Shown here: piece by piece, positions 1-5,091 of the stretch | Layout of the letters: each line of letters opens with the position of its first letter | How positions within the stretch are numbered: position 1 is the first letter of the stretch | Source: Chloroflexota bacterium | GTDB lineage: Bacteria > Chloroflexota > Anaerolineae > Anaerolineales > UBA4823 | DNA: 5,439 bases | Direction of reading: 5' to 3' | NCBI GenBank assembly: GCA_030613705.1 | Contig: JAUWLJ010000171.1 | Location: forward strand, 1 to 5,439 | The notes under the pieces: generated by a model | What the model saw: the letters and a program-made list of their open reading frames with translations, nothing else | Databases searched by the model: none | Told to the model about the DNA's origin: nothing | Position numbers and translations under genes: made by a program

Positions 1-851
1 GCATCCAGGGTCAAGTTATGAGCCAGGATATCGGGATCGAATCCGGTATCTGGTCTAATTGAGCTAGAATCTGGTCGCGACTCATCATGCAGCTCCACGG
101 TTTTATGCAATTCGTCCAATTTCCAGAATCCTTCAACAACCGTGGAATAACTGGCAATATCGCCGGTCACCTCCCGCACTTGATCATCGACGACGATCTC
201 ACCTGCGGAGGCGTTGTTTTCGGATTGAGCCATGTTGGATAAAGTGCTGCCCATCACCGCATGATCCATATTTTGCGGAGTGCCCAGACTCGCCAGGAAA
301 ACAGAACCAGAAGACATACCGATCTTCATACGCAGCGGGAAGACGCCTTGAGAGGTCTGGACCTGGGTGAAACGGCTCATGGCGTCCATCATCGCTTTTC
401 CGGTGGCCAGAGCTCTGTGCGGACCCAAATGTCCTTCGAAGAAGATCAGCAATGCATCACCCCCGAATTTCAACAAGTCGCCGCCATGTTGGTCGTTGAT
501 CTCCAGCATGGCGGTGAAGTAATCATTGACGATGCCGGTTACTTCTTCAGCGCCTTCTTTCCCTAACACAGATAACTTCTCGGACATGGCGGTGAATCCA
601 GAGACATCGGCAAACAAGACCGCGCCGTAACGAAAACCACCAGAAATCCGGCCAGGTTGGTGATCTTTTCGGATGGATGCCACAAGATAACGTGGAAGAT
701 AGGTCGAGAGCACTCCCCGCACAGAGCGCAGATGGTTGGAAATGGTCATCATCTCCACCAATTCGATTCCAGGAGATGCATACCTGGCTAGATGGGGAGG
801 TAAATAGGGGATTAATTGGTCAAATGGGTTCGTGCTGTTGGTAACCATCAT
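1..851 (-). CDS. Class III adenylate/guanylate cyclase domain protein, 3' end outside window
   Basis: This is the first 283 residues of a nucleotide cyclase that continues past the left edge. After a roughly 70-residue N-terminal helical lead-in (PYLPPHLARY, YLPRYLV) comes a cyclase homology domain at about residues 74-225. FADVSGFT carries the first metal Asp (D82). LLKFGGDALL carries the purine-contacting Lys (K128) and the second metal Asp (D132). The segment matching the usual GDTVNLAARLE reads GSTLSNMAQSE (201-211), so the transition-state Asn and Arg are Ser205 and Gln209. The adenine-contact Asp/Thr before it is Ala198. From family knowledge, Chloroflexota proteins with this lead-in often carry a second cyclase domain, an AAA-type NTPase and TPR repeats, as in mammalian soluble adenylyl cyclase; whether this one does cannot be seen. 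Two in-frame ATGs (851 and 848) are possible starts, an in-frame TAA lies upstream, and no clear Shine-Dalgarno is visible. The domain identity is secure; enzyme activity is not. Confidence 0.88.
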   Translation of the reverse strand, partial: MMVTNSTNPFDQLIPYLPPHLARYASPGIELVEMMTISNHLRSVRGVLSTYLPRYLVASIRKDHQPGRISGGFRYGAVLFADVSGFTAMSEKLSVLGKEGAEEVTGIVNDYFTAMLEINDQHGGDLLKFGGDALLIFFEGHLGPHRALATGKAMMDAMSRFTQVQTSQGVFPLRMKIGMSSGSVFLASLGTPQNMDHAVMGSTLSNMAQSENNASAGEIVVDDQVREVTGDIASYSTVVEGFWKLDELHKTVELHDESRPDSSSIRPDTGFDPDILAHNLTLD

Positions 852-886
852 TGATGTAAGGTGGTCTGTGATCGCGACTAAAGGTG

Positions 887-915
887 ATTATGAATAAGTT
901 ATAATAATTGTGCAA
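887..915 (-). promoter_or_regulatory. Probable sigma70-type promoter of the cyclase gene
   Basis: Read on the minus strand, a -35-like TTGCAC (915-910) and a -10-like CATAAT (892-887, 5 of 6 consensus) are separated by 17 bases. Transcription would start near 880 and leave a leader of about 30 bases before the ATG at 851. The -10 is good and the -35 is weak. The surrounding sequence is A+T-rich, so other -10 matches nearby (for example TTATAA) cannot be excluded. Confidence 0.45.
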
Positions 916-1047
916 ATTCTGATTACGACAACTCTTCATCTGGCAGCGATTTAATTGGAATACTGGTTGGGGTTTGTATTCGAAAAAGCTGCTGTTCAAC
1001 ATTTGCTGAACACATGAATCTTCTTTTAGCCCGGCGAATATTCATAA

Positions 1048-1074
1048 CATTTGGTAAGAAAAGTTAACCAAATG
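1048..1074. repeat. Inverted repeat, possible operator
   Basis: CATTTGGT (1048-1055) and ACCAAATG (1067-1074) form a perfect 8-bp inverted repeat around an 11-base A-rich centre. No T-run follows, so it is not a typical terminator. The symmetry and spacing would suit a dimeric transcription factor, and the position between two divergent genes would let one site act on both. No known regulator is recognised from the sequence. Confidence 0.3.
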
Positions 1075-1125
1075 GGAAACTAGACCCTAATCATAAACTA
1101 TCTCGTGGTTGGTTGGAGGGATAAT

Positions 1126-1200
1126 ATGAAATTCGATTATAATCGACCTGGTGAGAAATTCTATTCCCTCTTAAGTCAAATTCAAGCGCTCAGTTGTTAG
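1126..1200 (+). CDS. Possible small leader ORF, 24 residues
   Basis: An ATG at 1126 is preceded by GGAGGG (1115-1120) five bases upstream, a better ribosome binding site than the cyclase has. The reading frame gives a 24-residue peptide starting MKFDYNRPGE and ending ALSC before TAG. It has no recognisable domain, signal peptide or membrane segment. The frame closes 185 bases before the flavoprotein start and is followed by hairpin sequence, so a leader-peptide role is conceivable. There is no codon-usage support at this length, and it may be a chance ORF. Confidence 0.25.
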   Translation: MKFDYNRPGEKFYSLLSQIQALSC

Positions 1201-1253
1201 CAAGAGTAATTAACACAGCAGTCTCAATAAAGGATTATTGAGTTCAGCTCTTG
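1201..1253 (+). promoter_or_regulatory. Nested hairpin in flavoprotein leader
   Basis: CTCAATAA (1223-1230) and TTATTGAG (1235-1242) form a perfect 8-bp stem with an AGGA loop. It is enclosed by a second complementary pair, CAAGAG (1201-1206) and CTCTTG (1248-1253). The structure starts directly after the stop of the small ORF. No poly-T follows, so it does not look like an intrinsic terminator. It could be an mRNA leader element or a DNA-level operator. Confidence 0.35.
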
Positions 1254-1385
1254 ACCAACCACACGTCTCATTATCCCAAAAGGATTTTATCATGTAGTCA
1301 TCAGCAGGGCACAGTGATAAGCATTGAATGATTGAGTTAATTCAGCAGTCATGCTCAGGGTCTAAGTCCAACAAGGAGGCAGCAT

Positions 1386-2714
1386 ATGACAGATAAAGGA
1401 CTACAACTGGATGATGGTTCGCGAGTGGGTGTGATCGGTGGGGGACCAGCAGGTTCGTTTTTCTCAATTTTTTTATTAGACTTAGCCGAAAGGATGGGTG
1501 TAGATATCCAGGTGGATATCTACGAACCGCGCGATTACACCCGTCCTGGACCGGTTGGCTGTAATATGTGCGGGGGCATCATCTCCGAGTCCTTGGTGCA
1601 AAACCTGGCTGCGGAAGGAATCAACCTGCCGCCGACAGTCGTGCAGAGAGGAATTGATTCCTATATGCTGCATATGGATGTGGGCAGCGTGCGCATCGAG
1701 ACTCCGTTGCAGGAATCCCGGATTGGTGCAGTTTACCGGGGACCTGGACCGCGCGATCTCAAGGAGATAAAATGGGGCAGCTTCGATGGTTTCCTACAAA
1801 ATCTGGCCATTGAAAAAGGGGCTAACGTAATCAATCAGCGGGTGGATGAAATCCTATGGGCTGGAGACCTGCCCCAGATAAAAATCCGCAAAGGTGAACC
1901 TCATACTTACGATTTGGTGACGATATCGGTAGGAGTAAATTCTGCCTCTCGGAAGCTGTTAGCAAATTTAAACTTCGACTATGAACCTCCAAAAACGACC
2001 AAGACCTTCATTCAAGAATACTACCTGGGAGAAGAAAAAATTCAGGAAGTTATGGGTTCGTCAATGCATGTGTTTCTGCTGGACCTGCCTCGCCTGGAGT
2101 TCGCGGCGATCATCCCCAAGGGAGATTATGTCTCGGTCTGCTTGCTGGGAGAAGATATTGACAAAGAATTAATAGCAAACTTCATGAGTTCCACAGAAGT
2201 TCAAAACGTCTTCCCACCGGCATGGGATTTCGATGCAAGATCATGCAATTGCTCCCCACGTATAAATATCTCTGGAGCCAGGCAGCCTTACGACGACCGC
2301 ATAGTGTTTATCGGTGATAGCGGCGTAACGCGCCTGTATAAGGATGGAATCGGAGCGGCCTACCGCACTGCGAAATCTGCGGCGACGACCGCCGTTCTGC
2401 AGGGGATCTCCGCTGAGGACTTCAAGGAACATTATTGGCCAGCCTGCCGGAAAATCGAAATTGACAATATGATTGGACAGATGATGTTCATGGTGACACG
2501 CATCATCCAGGGTCAGCAAATTGCTCGGCAGGCAGTCTTGCGCATGACTGCCAATGAGCAGAAAAAAGCTGATTCAAAGAAAAGAATGAGCATGGTATTA
2601 TGGGATATGTTTACCGGCAGTGCACCTTATAGAGATATCTTTATACGCACATTGAACCCAGCCTTTTTAGCTCGTTTGGTTGGAGATCTGGCGATATCAG
2701 TGACTGGTCGATAA
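1386..2714 (+). CDS. NAD(P)/FAD-dependent oxidoreductase, geranylgeranyl-reductase-like
   Basis: This is a complete 442-residue flavoprotein of the PHBH/geranylgeranyl-reductase-like fold. The N-terminal dinucleotide-binding motif is GGGPAG (18-23), with Glu47 (IYEPR) ending the second strand to hold the FAD ribose. FDGFL near 133-137 matches the usual FDxxL helix of the group. IGDSG (309-313) followed by YKDGIGAA (318-325) is the second FAD motif. A CxxC pair followed by GG (CNMCGG, Cys59 and Cys62) and a CxC pair (Cys287, Cys289) are notable, since related archaeal geranylgeranyl reductases use cysteines near the flavin. The last 80 residues form a helical tail ending near PYRDIFIRTLNP. Relatives reduce isoprenoid double bonds or oxidise small molecules; the substrate here is unknown. 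The ATG is set by AAGGAGG (1373-1379) six bases upstream. The CNB gene follows after 46 bases, probably in one operon. Confidence 0.85.
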   Translation: MTDKGLQLDDGSRVGVIGGGPAGSFFSIFLLDLAERMGVDIQVDIYEPRDYTRPGPVGCNMCGGIISESLVQNLAAEGINLPPTVVQRGIDSYMLHMDVGSVRIETPLQESRIGAVYRGPGPRDLKEIKWGSFDGFLQNLAIEKGANVINQRVDEILWAGDLPQIKIRKGEPHTYDLVTISVGVNSASRKLLANLNFDYEPPKTTKTFIQEYYLGEEKIQEVMGSSMHVFLLDLPRLEFAAIIPKGDYVSVCLLGEDIDKELIANFMSSTEVQNVFPPAWDFDARSCNCSPRINISGARQPYDDRIVFIGDSGVTRLYKDGIGAAYRTAKSAATTAVLQGISAEDFKEHYWPACRKIEIDNMIGQMMFMVTRIIQGQQIARQAVLRMTANEQKKADSKKRMSMVLWDMFTGSAPYRDIFIRTLNPAFLARLVGDLAISVTGR

Positions 2715-2750
2715 AACCAGTTTTGAACTTATTATTCGCGGGTTGATGGA

Positions 2751-2755
2751 GGAGG
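2751..2755 (+). promoter_or_regulatory. Ribosome binding site that fixes the CNB gene start
   Basis: The purine run at 2748-2755 includes a GGAGG core at 2751-2755, five bases before the ATG at 2761. An in-frame TTG-ATG further upstream (2743 and 2746) would place this run inside the coding sequence and leave no ribosome binding site, so 2761 is the better start. Confidence 0.7.
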
Positions 2756-2760
2756 ATGCG

Positions 2761-3135
2761 ATGGCGATCGGTGACTTAGGGAAGGTTTACCAGGATGGAG
2801 AAGAAATTATCTGCGAAGGCGAACAAGGGAACTGTATGTTCGTGATCCAGGCGGGTGAGGTTGAGGTAATCATCGCTGGGGAGGGTGGCCAAGAGATTCG
2901 CTTGGCTGTGCGCAGAGAGGGGGAATTCTTTGGAGAGATGGCAATCTTCGATCGGGATGTCCGTTCAGCCACAGTGAGAGCCTTGGGGGAGGCGCGTGTG
3001 CTGACAGTGGACAAGAAGAATTTCATGCGCCGTGTGCATGAAGATCCATCCCTGGCATTCCGTCTGGTCGAGACCATGTCTCGCCGCATCCGGGAACTCG
3101 GCGAGGAGGTAGCCCGACTGCAAAAAGCAGAGTGA
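2761..3135 (+). CDS. Stand-alone cyclic-nucleotide-binding domain protein
   Basis: This 124-residue protein is a single CNB domain. YQDGEEIICEGEQGNCMFVIQ (10-30) is the opening of the beta roll, with the conserved Gly and Phe positions, and VEVII follows. The phosphate-binding cassette reads FFGEMAIFDRDVRSATV (56-72). Glu59, which holds the ribose 2'-OH, and Arg68, which pairs with the cyclic phosphate, are both present, so real cNMP binding is expected. The chain ends in the C-helix (ETMSRRIRELGEEVARLQ). There is no helix-turn-helix, unlike Crp/Fnr regulators, and no kinase or channel domain. It therefore probably acts by contacting a partner, with the flavoprotein 46 bases upstream the obvious candidate. 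It may sense the product of the cyclase encoded nearby. cAMP versus cGMP cannot be told from sequence alone. Confidence 0.88.
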   Translation: MAIGDLGKVYQDGEEIICEGEQGNCMFVIQAGEVEVIIAGEGGQEIRLAVRREGEFFGEMAIFDRDVRSATVRALGEARVLTVDKKNFMRRVHEDPSLAFRLVETMSRRIRELGEEVARLQKAE

Positions 3136-3152
3136 TACCATCTAATCTATTT

Positions 3153-3187
3153 AAAAAACAGCCCGATCTTCGATTGGGCTGTTTTTT
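3153..3187. terminator. Strong rho-independent terminator, probably bidirectional
   Basis: CAGCCC (3159-3164) pairs with GGGCTG (3176-3181). The stem extends inward through GATC/GATT pairing to a small UUC-type loop and outward through A6 (3153-3158) against T6 (3182-3187). It starts 18 bases after the CNB stop. Because the A-run becomes a T-run on the other strand, it can also stop transcription of the convergent DegV gene, whose stop lies 58 bases away. Confidence 0.9.
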
Positions 3188-3244
3188 AATCCTTGGGGGC
3201 TTCGAATTTGTTGGTGGAAAGAGTTTGGATTCCACAGACAGTAA

Positions 3245-4114
3245 TTAAGGTATATCAGCAAATTCTGCCTGGGGAGCGTAGGCTATTCCAACCATACTGG
3301 GGCCGGTGTGGGCACCCAAGACAAGGGATATGTGTCCCTCGGGAAGCCAGGTGCAGTCAAAGGTTTCGTCTGCTAAGTCTCGCAGCCTCTGCGCACCTTC
3401 GAAGTTGAAAGAATGCAGCACCTGAACCCGCAGAGGTGTACCAGGTGCATGTTTATCACTCATGATCTTGACCAATCCCGCGACTGCTCGCTTGAATGTG
3501 CGCGATTGACCGAGCTGAACGTAAGTGCCATTGACTTTCTCAACTCCAATCAGCGGTTTAATATTTAATATTGAGGCGATAAGACCTTTCATATGGCTGA
3601 TACGCCCGCCATGGATCAGGTACTGCAAATCGCTGAGCGTATAAATGCTGTCGCTAGCTGCGCTGATGCGTTCCATCAGTGATTTAACTTTATCGATCGG
3701 CCAACCAGCTTTTACAGCCCGGGCGGCTGCCTCCACCTGCCAACCGGCAGCCGCGGTAAGGGTCTTTGTATCGATGACGGTGATATTTGCCTCTGGGAGG
3801 AGTTCCGCACCTGCGACCGCGGAGTTATAAGTACCGCTTAATCCGGAGGAGATATGGATCGATAGAATATCCCCATCAGTTTCCAAGATTTTTCGATAAG
3901 TATCCGCAAATTCGCCAGCCGAGGGTTGTGAGGTTGTTGGCATGCTCTCCGATTTTTCAAGCAGGGGGTAAAATTCAGCCGGCTGGATATCTACCCCTTC
4001 CCGGTAGGTGACGTCGCCCAGGCGGACATTTAACGGCACAACATGAATATTCAGGTCCTTTTGTTCCTCTTTTGACAGGCTGAGATCAGTACCACTATCA
4101 GTCACGATCTGCAT
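3245..4114 (-). CDS. DegV family fatty-acid-binding protein (FakB-like)
   Basis: This is a complete 289-residue DegV protein, a normal length for the family. Signature segments are TDSGTDL (5-11), TTSQPS (60-65), SSGLSGTYNSA (89-99), LxxLxxGGRIS (160-173) and HTGPSMVG (269-276), where Ser replaces the more usual Gly after GP. In the family, the Thr of TSQPS and the Ser of SSGLSGT bind the fatty-acid carboxylate. FakB-type members present the acid to the FakA kinase, making acyl-phosphate for phospholipid synthesis. No fakA-like gene is in the window, so the kinase would be encoded elsewhere. No signal peptide is seen; it should be cytoplasmic. The ATG is supported by AAAGGAG (4129-4123) eight bases upstream. 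The gene appears monocistronic and converges on the CNB gene. Family assignment is firm, the bound lipid unknown. Confidence 0.93.
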   Translation of the reverse strand: MQIVTDSGTDLSLSKEEQKDLNIHVVPLNVRLGDVTYREGVDIQPAEFYPLLEKSESMPTTSQPSAGEFADTYRKILETDGDILSIHISSGLSGTYNSAVAGAELLPEANITVIDTKTLTAAAGWQVEAAARAVKAGWPIDKVKSLMERISAASDSIYTLSDLQYLIHGGRISHMKGLIASILNIKPLIGVEKVNGTYVQLGQSRTFKRAVAGLVKIMSDKHAPGTPLRVQVLHSFNFEGAQRLRDLADETFDCTWLPEGHISLVLGAHTGPSMVGIAYAPQAEFADIP

Positions 4115-4207
4115 TCAGAATTCTCCTTTGGTGGTTTTGAGATACCCAAACCATATTTTTGTCTATTGGCGATCATCCGCTTGGAGGGAGCTTCCGCGGA
4201 GGTTATT

Positions 4208-4297
4208 ATGCGTTGTCTGGTAAAGATAACCACGGATATTTGTGAAAGATGCCGCATAAAGTATATCACTATAGTCTTGAGGAAAGAGAATTCATGA
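4208..4297 (+). CDS. Possible small ORF, 29 residues, cysteine-containing
   Basis: An ATG at 4208 has GGAGG (4198-4202) five bases upstream. The 29-residue product begins MRCLVKITTD, contains CERC (Cys12, Cys15) plus Cys3, and is basic. Its TGA overlaps the ATG of an 8-residue frame (4294-4320). The ribosome binding site and the CxxC make it worth listing. There is no recognisable family, and it may be chance or a gene remnant. Confidence 0.2.
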   Translation: MRCLVKITTDICERCRIKYITIVLRKENS

Positions 4298-4438
4298 GAA
4301 GGAATTATTCCACCCGGTGAAAATCAGGATGGGGATTTGGCATCCCAATTTTATTTGGATCGTCAAACATAGATTCAGTTGTTGAACGGCTGGTATGGCA
4401 CACGATGAGCGGTGTATTCATAGGTAGAACCGGTGGGG

Positions 4439-4467
4439 TTGACCAGGCACAGCAAATATATTAAAAT
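4439..4467 (+). promoter_or_regulatory. Promoter of the tRNA-Arg gene
   Basis: TTGACC (4439-4444) and TAAAAT (4462-4467) each match the sigma70 consensus at 5 of 6 bases and are separated by the ideal 17 bases. Predicted initiation near 4474 leaves a leader of about five bases before the tRNA 5' end at 4479, normal for a stand-alone tRNA gene. Confidence 0.8.
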
Positions 4468-4478
4468 TACCCCAATCT

Positions 4479-4551
4479 GCCCTCGTAGCTCAGTGGATAG
4501 AGCATTTGCTTGCGGAGCAAAGGGCCGTGCGTTCGAATCGCACCGAGGGCG
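4479..4551 (+). tRNA. tRNA-Arg, anticodon GCG
   Basis: A complete 73-base cloverleaf is present. The acceptor stem is GCCCTCG/CGAGGGC (7 bp) and the D stem is GCTC/GAGC around AGTGGATA. The anticodon stem TTTGC/GCAAA carries the loop TTGCGGA (4510-4516), giving U33 and anticodon GCG (4512-4514). The variable region is GGGCC, and the T stem GTGCG/CGCAC carries TTCGAAT. The discriminator is G73 (4551) and the 3' CCA is not encoded. A20 in the D loop is a classic arginine identity base and fits the assignment. It should decode CGC and, by wobble, CGU. Most bacteria read these codons with an inosine-modified ACG anticodon, so a GCG form is unusual. tRNA 3' ends are common integration sites, and the DNA beyond this one looks foreign. 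Confidence 0.95.
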
Positions 4552-4557
4552 CTCCGA

Positions 4558-4588
4558 AACCTCCTATCCGTGGGGGGTTACTCTTTAA
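4558..4588 (+). terminator. Possible weak terminator after the tRNA gene
   Basis: AACCTCC (4558-4564) can pair with GGGGGTT (4573-4579) through six Watson-Crick pairs and one T-G wobble around an 8-base loop. A short T-containing run (ACTCTTTAA) follows. The tail is poor, so this is tentative. It lies only seven bases after the tRNA and overlaps the end of the minus-strand excisionase-like ORF. Confidence 0.35.
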
Positions 4589-4748
4589 TATCCCCAGATA
4601 TAGAGATCTCCCAAAAACGACAACTGGAAAGGTATTGCGTAATTAATGCAATTACATCAATCCATGCTTGGAGATCGCTCTCTCGTATCCTTACATTCCT
4701 CCCCATTCTGACGTGAGGTATCTTTCCCCGCTTTACCCAGTTGTACAT
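4578..4748 (-). pseudogene. Excisionase-type HTH_17 domain fragment, N-terminal half missing
   Basis: From ATG 4748 to TAA 4578 the minus strand encodes 56 residues. The start, MYNWVKRGKIP, followed by GRNVRIRESDLQAWID (16-31), is the recognition-helix and wing half of the excisionase/MerR-like HTH_17 family, whose usual pattern is VYxWvkxGkIPxxkiGrxwRIrrsDLexWl. The first helix normally found before it (EaAelLgVS) is absent: the frame upstream runs only ten codons to a TGA. The start overlaps the last 16 bases of the helix-turn-helix gene 4733-4972 in another frame, so this is probably a recombination scar or frameshifted fusion. Re-initiation at this ATG is possible. The roughly 25 residues after the domain look like random read-through. 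Domain identity is good; a functional product is doubtful. Confidence 0.6.
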
Positions 4749-4972
4749 TTCGCTTCTTTCATCTTCTCTCGGAACAATTCATCCTTCTCTAGCCAATCGT
4801 AATAACCTTGTCTTGATATTCCCACTACATCACAGGTCATTGAGATGTTTCCTCTCACTTCATCCCTTGGGAAGAACTCGATGAACTTTTCTTTTTTATA
4901 TTGCCTAATTTGTCGAGTATTTTCCGCAGGTTTTGCGGTTATTGTTTTCTTCTTCTTTTTCTTTTCCCCCAT
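4733..4972 (-). CDS. Short phage-type helix-turn-helix protein, probably truncated
   Basis: This 79-residue protein has a lysine run (K4-K9) and basic N-terminus, then a homeodomain-like helix-turn-helix. KEKFIEFFPRDEVRGNISMT (26-46) and CDVVGISRQGYYDWLEKDELF (47-67) match the pattern of phage and insertion-element HTH proteins (phBC6A51 or small-terminase-like: gNvtkAceavGiSrstvYrWlekDpeF). In that family the chain usually continues well beyond FREKMKEA, but here it ends four residues after KEAK, where the sequence switches into the excisionase-like frame. The likely role is DNA binding. No Shine-Dalgarno precedes the ATG at 4972; instead a promoter places the transcription start at about the ATG, so leaderless translation is predicted. 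It follows the acidic ORF 5092-5325 on the same strand after 119 bases. HTH identity is likely; exact family and integrity are uncertain. Confidence 0.6.
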   Translation of the reverse strand: MGEKKKKKKTITAKPAENTRQIRQYKKEKFIEFFPRDEVRGNISMTCDVVGISRQGYYDWLEKDELFREKMKEAKCTTG

Positions 4973-4978
4973 AACTTT

Positions 4979-5006
4979 ATAATACCTATCCCCTACTCTA
5001 TTTCAA
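4979..5006 (-). promoter_or_regulatory. Promoter for a leaderless HTH transcript
   Basis: On the minus strand, TTGAAA (5006-5001) and TATTAT (4984-4979) each match consensus at 5 of 6 bases with a 16-base spacer. The A of the ATG at 4972 is the seventh base after the -10, where transcription normally starts, so the mRNA would have no leader. This fits the missing ribosome binding site. Confidence 0.6.
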
Positions 5007-5014
5007 GTAGGGGA
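4989..5014. repeat. 9-bp inverted repeat over the HTH promoter, likely operator
   Basis: TCCCCTACT (4989-4997) and AGTAGGGGA (5006-5014) are perfect inverted copies with an 8-base centre. The -35 box (5001-5006) falls in the centre and the left arm lies in the promoter spacer, so a bound dimer would block RNA polymerase. A third half-site copy, GTAGGGGA, occurs at 5051-5058. Autoregulation by the adjacent HTH protein is an inference. Confidence 0.5.
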
Positions 5015-5091
5015 GTAGGTCTGTAGGCTTGGACAGTGATATACCCGCCGGTAGGGGAGAGTGGGGGAGTGCGGAAAATTTGCATATATTT

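Larger units (their letters stand above)
852..1385. other. 534-base divergent intergenic region
   Basis: This stretch separates the minus-strand cyclase from the plus-strand flavoprotein and holds no long gene. It contains the cyclase promoter (887-915), a 6-bp inverted repeat TGTTCA/TGAACA (993-998 and 1007-1012), an 8-bp inverted repeat (1048-1074), a 24-residue ORF with a good ribosome binding site (1126-1200), a perfect 8-bp hairpin (1223-1242), and two long-range complementary segment pairs spanning 1105-1277. No convincing promoter for the flavoprotein gene could be chosen. The length and amount of structure suggest a long regulated leader for the downstream operon, which is an inference. 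Confidence 0.5.
4115..4478. other. Intergenic region between DegV and tRNA-Arg genes
   Basis: This 364-base stretch has no clear long gene. It holds the DegV ribosome binding site (4123-4129), a possible 29-residue ORF (4208-4297), a weak hairpin GGGAT/ATCCC (4332-4346) followed by AATTTTATTT, and the tRNA promoter (4439-4467). A TAGACA hexamer lies upstream of the DegV gene on the minus strand but has no acceptable -10 at the right distance, so the DegV promoter stays unassigned. Confidence 0.45.

Noticed and set aside
261..566. Plus-strand open frame of 101 codons
   Set aside because: It lies antisense to the conserved cyclase domain, and its translation has no domain-like pattern.
820..1002. 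Minus-strand open frame of 60 codons overlapping the cyclase start
   Set aside because: It covers the predicted cyclase promoter, has no good ribosome binding site and no recognisable family; the cyclase frame through the overlap is clearly coding.
2743..2760. Earlier start (TTG or ATG) for the CNB protein
   Set aside because: The GGAGG at 2751-2755 is ideally placed for ATG 2761 and would be wasted inside the coding sequence otherwise.
4294..4320. Eight-codon frame overlapping the 29-residue ORF
   Set aside because: It is too short to support as a gene.
4332..4358. GGGAT/ATCCC hairpin followed by AATTTTATTT as a terminator
   Set aside because: The stem is only 5 bp and the T-run is interrupted; no gene with support ends just before it.
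4510..4716. Plus-strand open frame of 68 codons
   Set aside because: It begins inside the tRNA and runs antisense to the excisionase-like frame; composition artefact.
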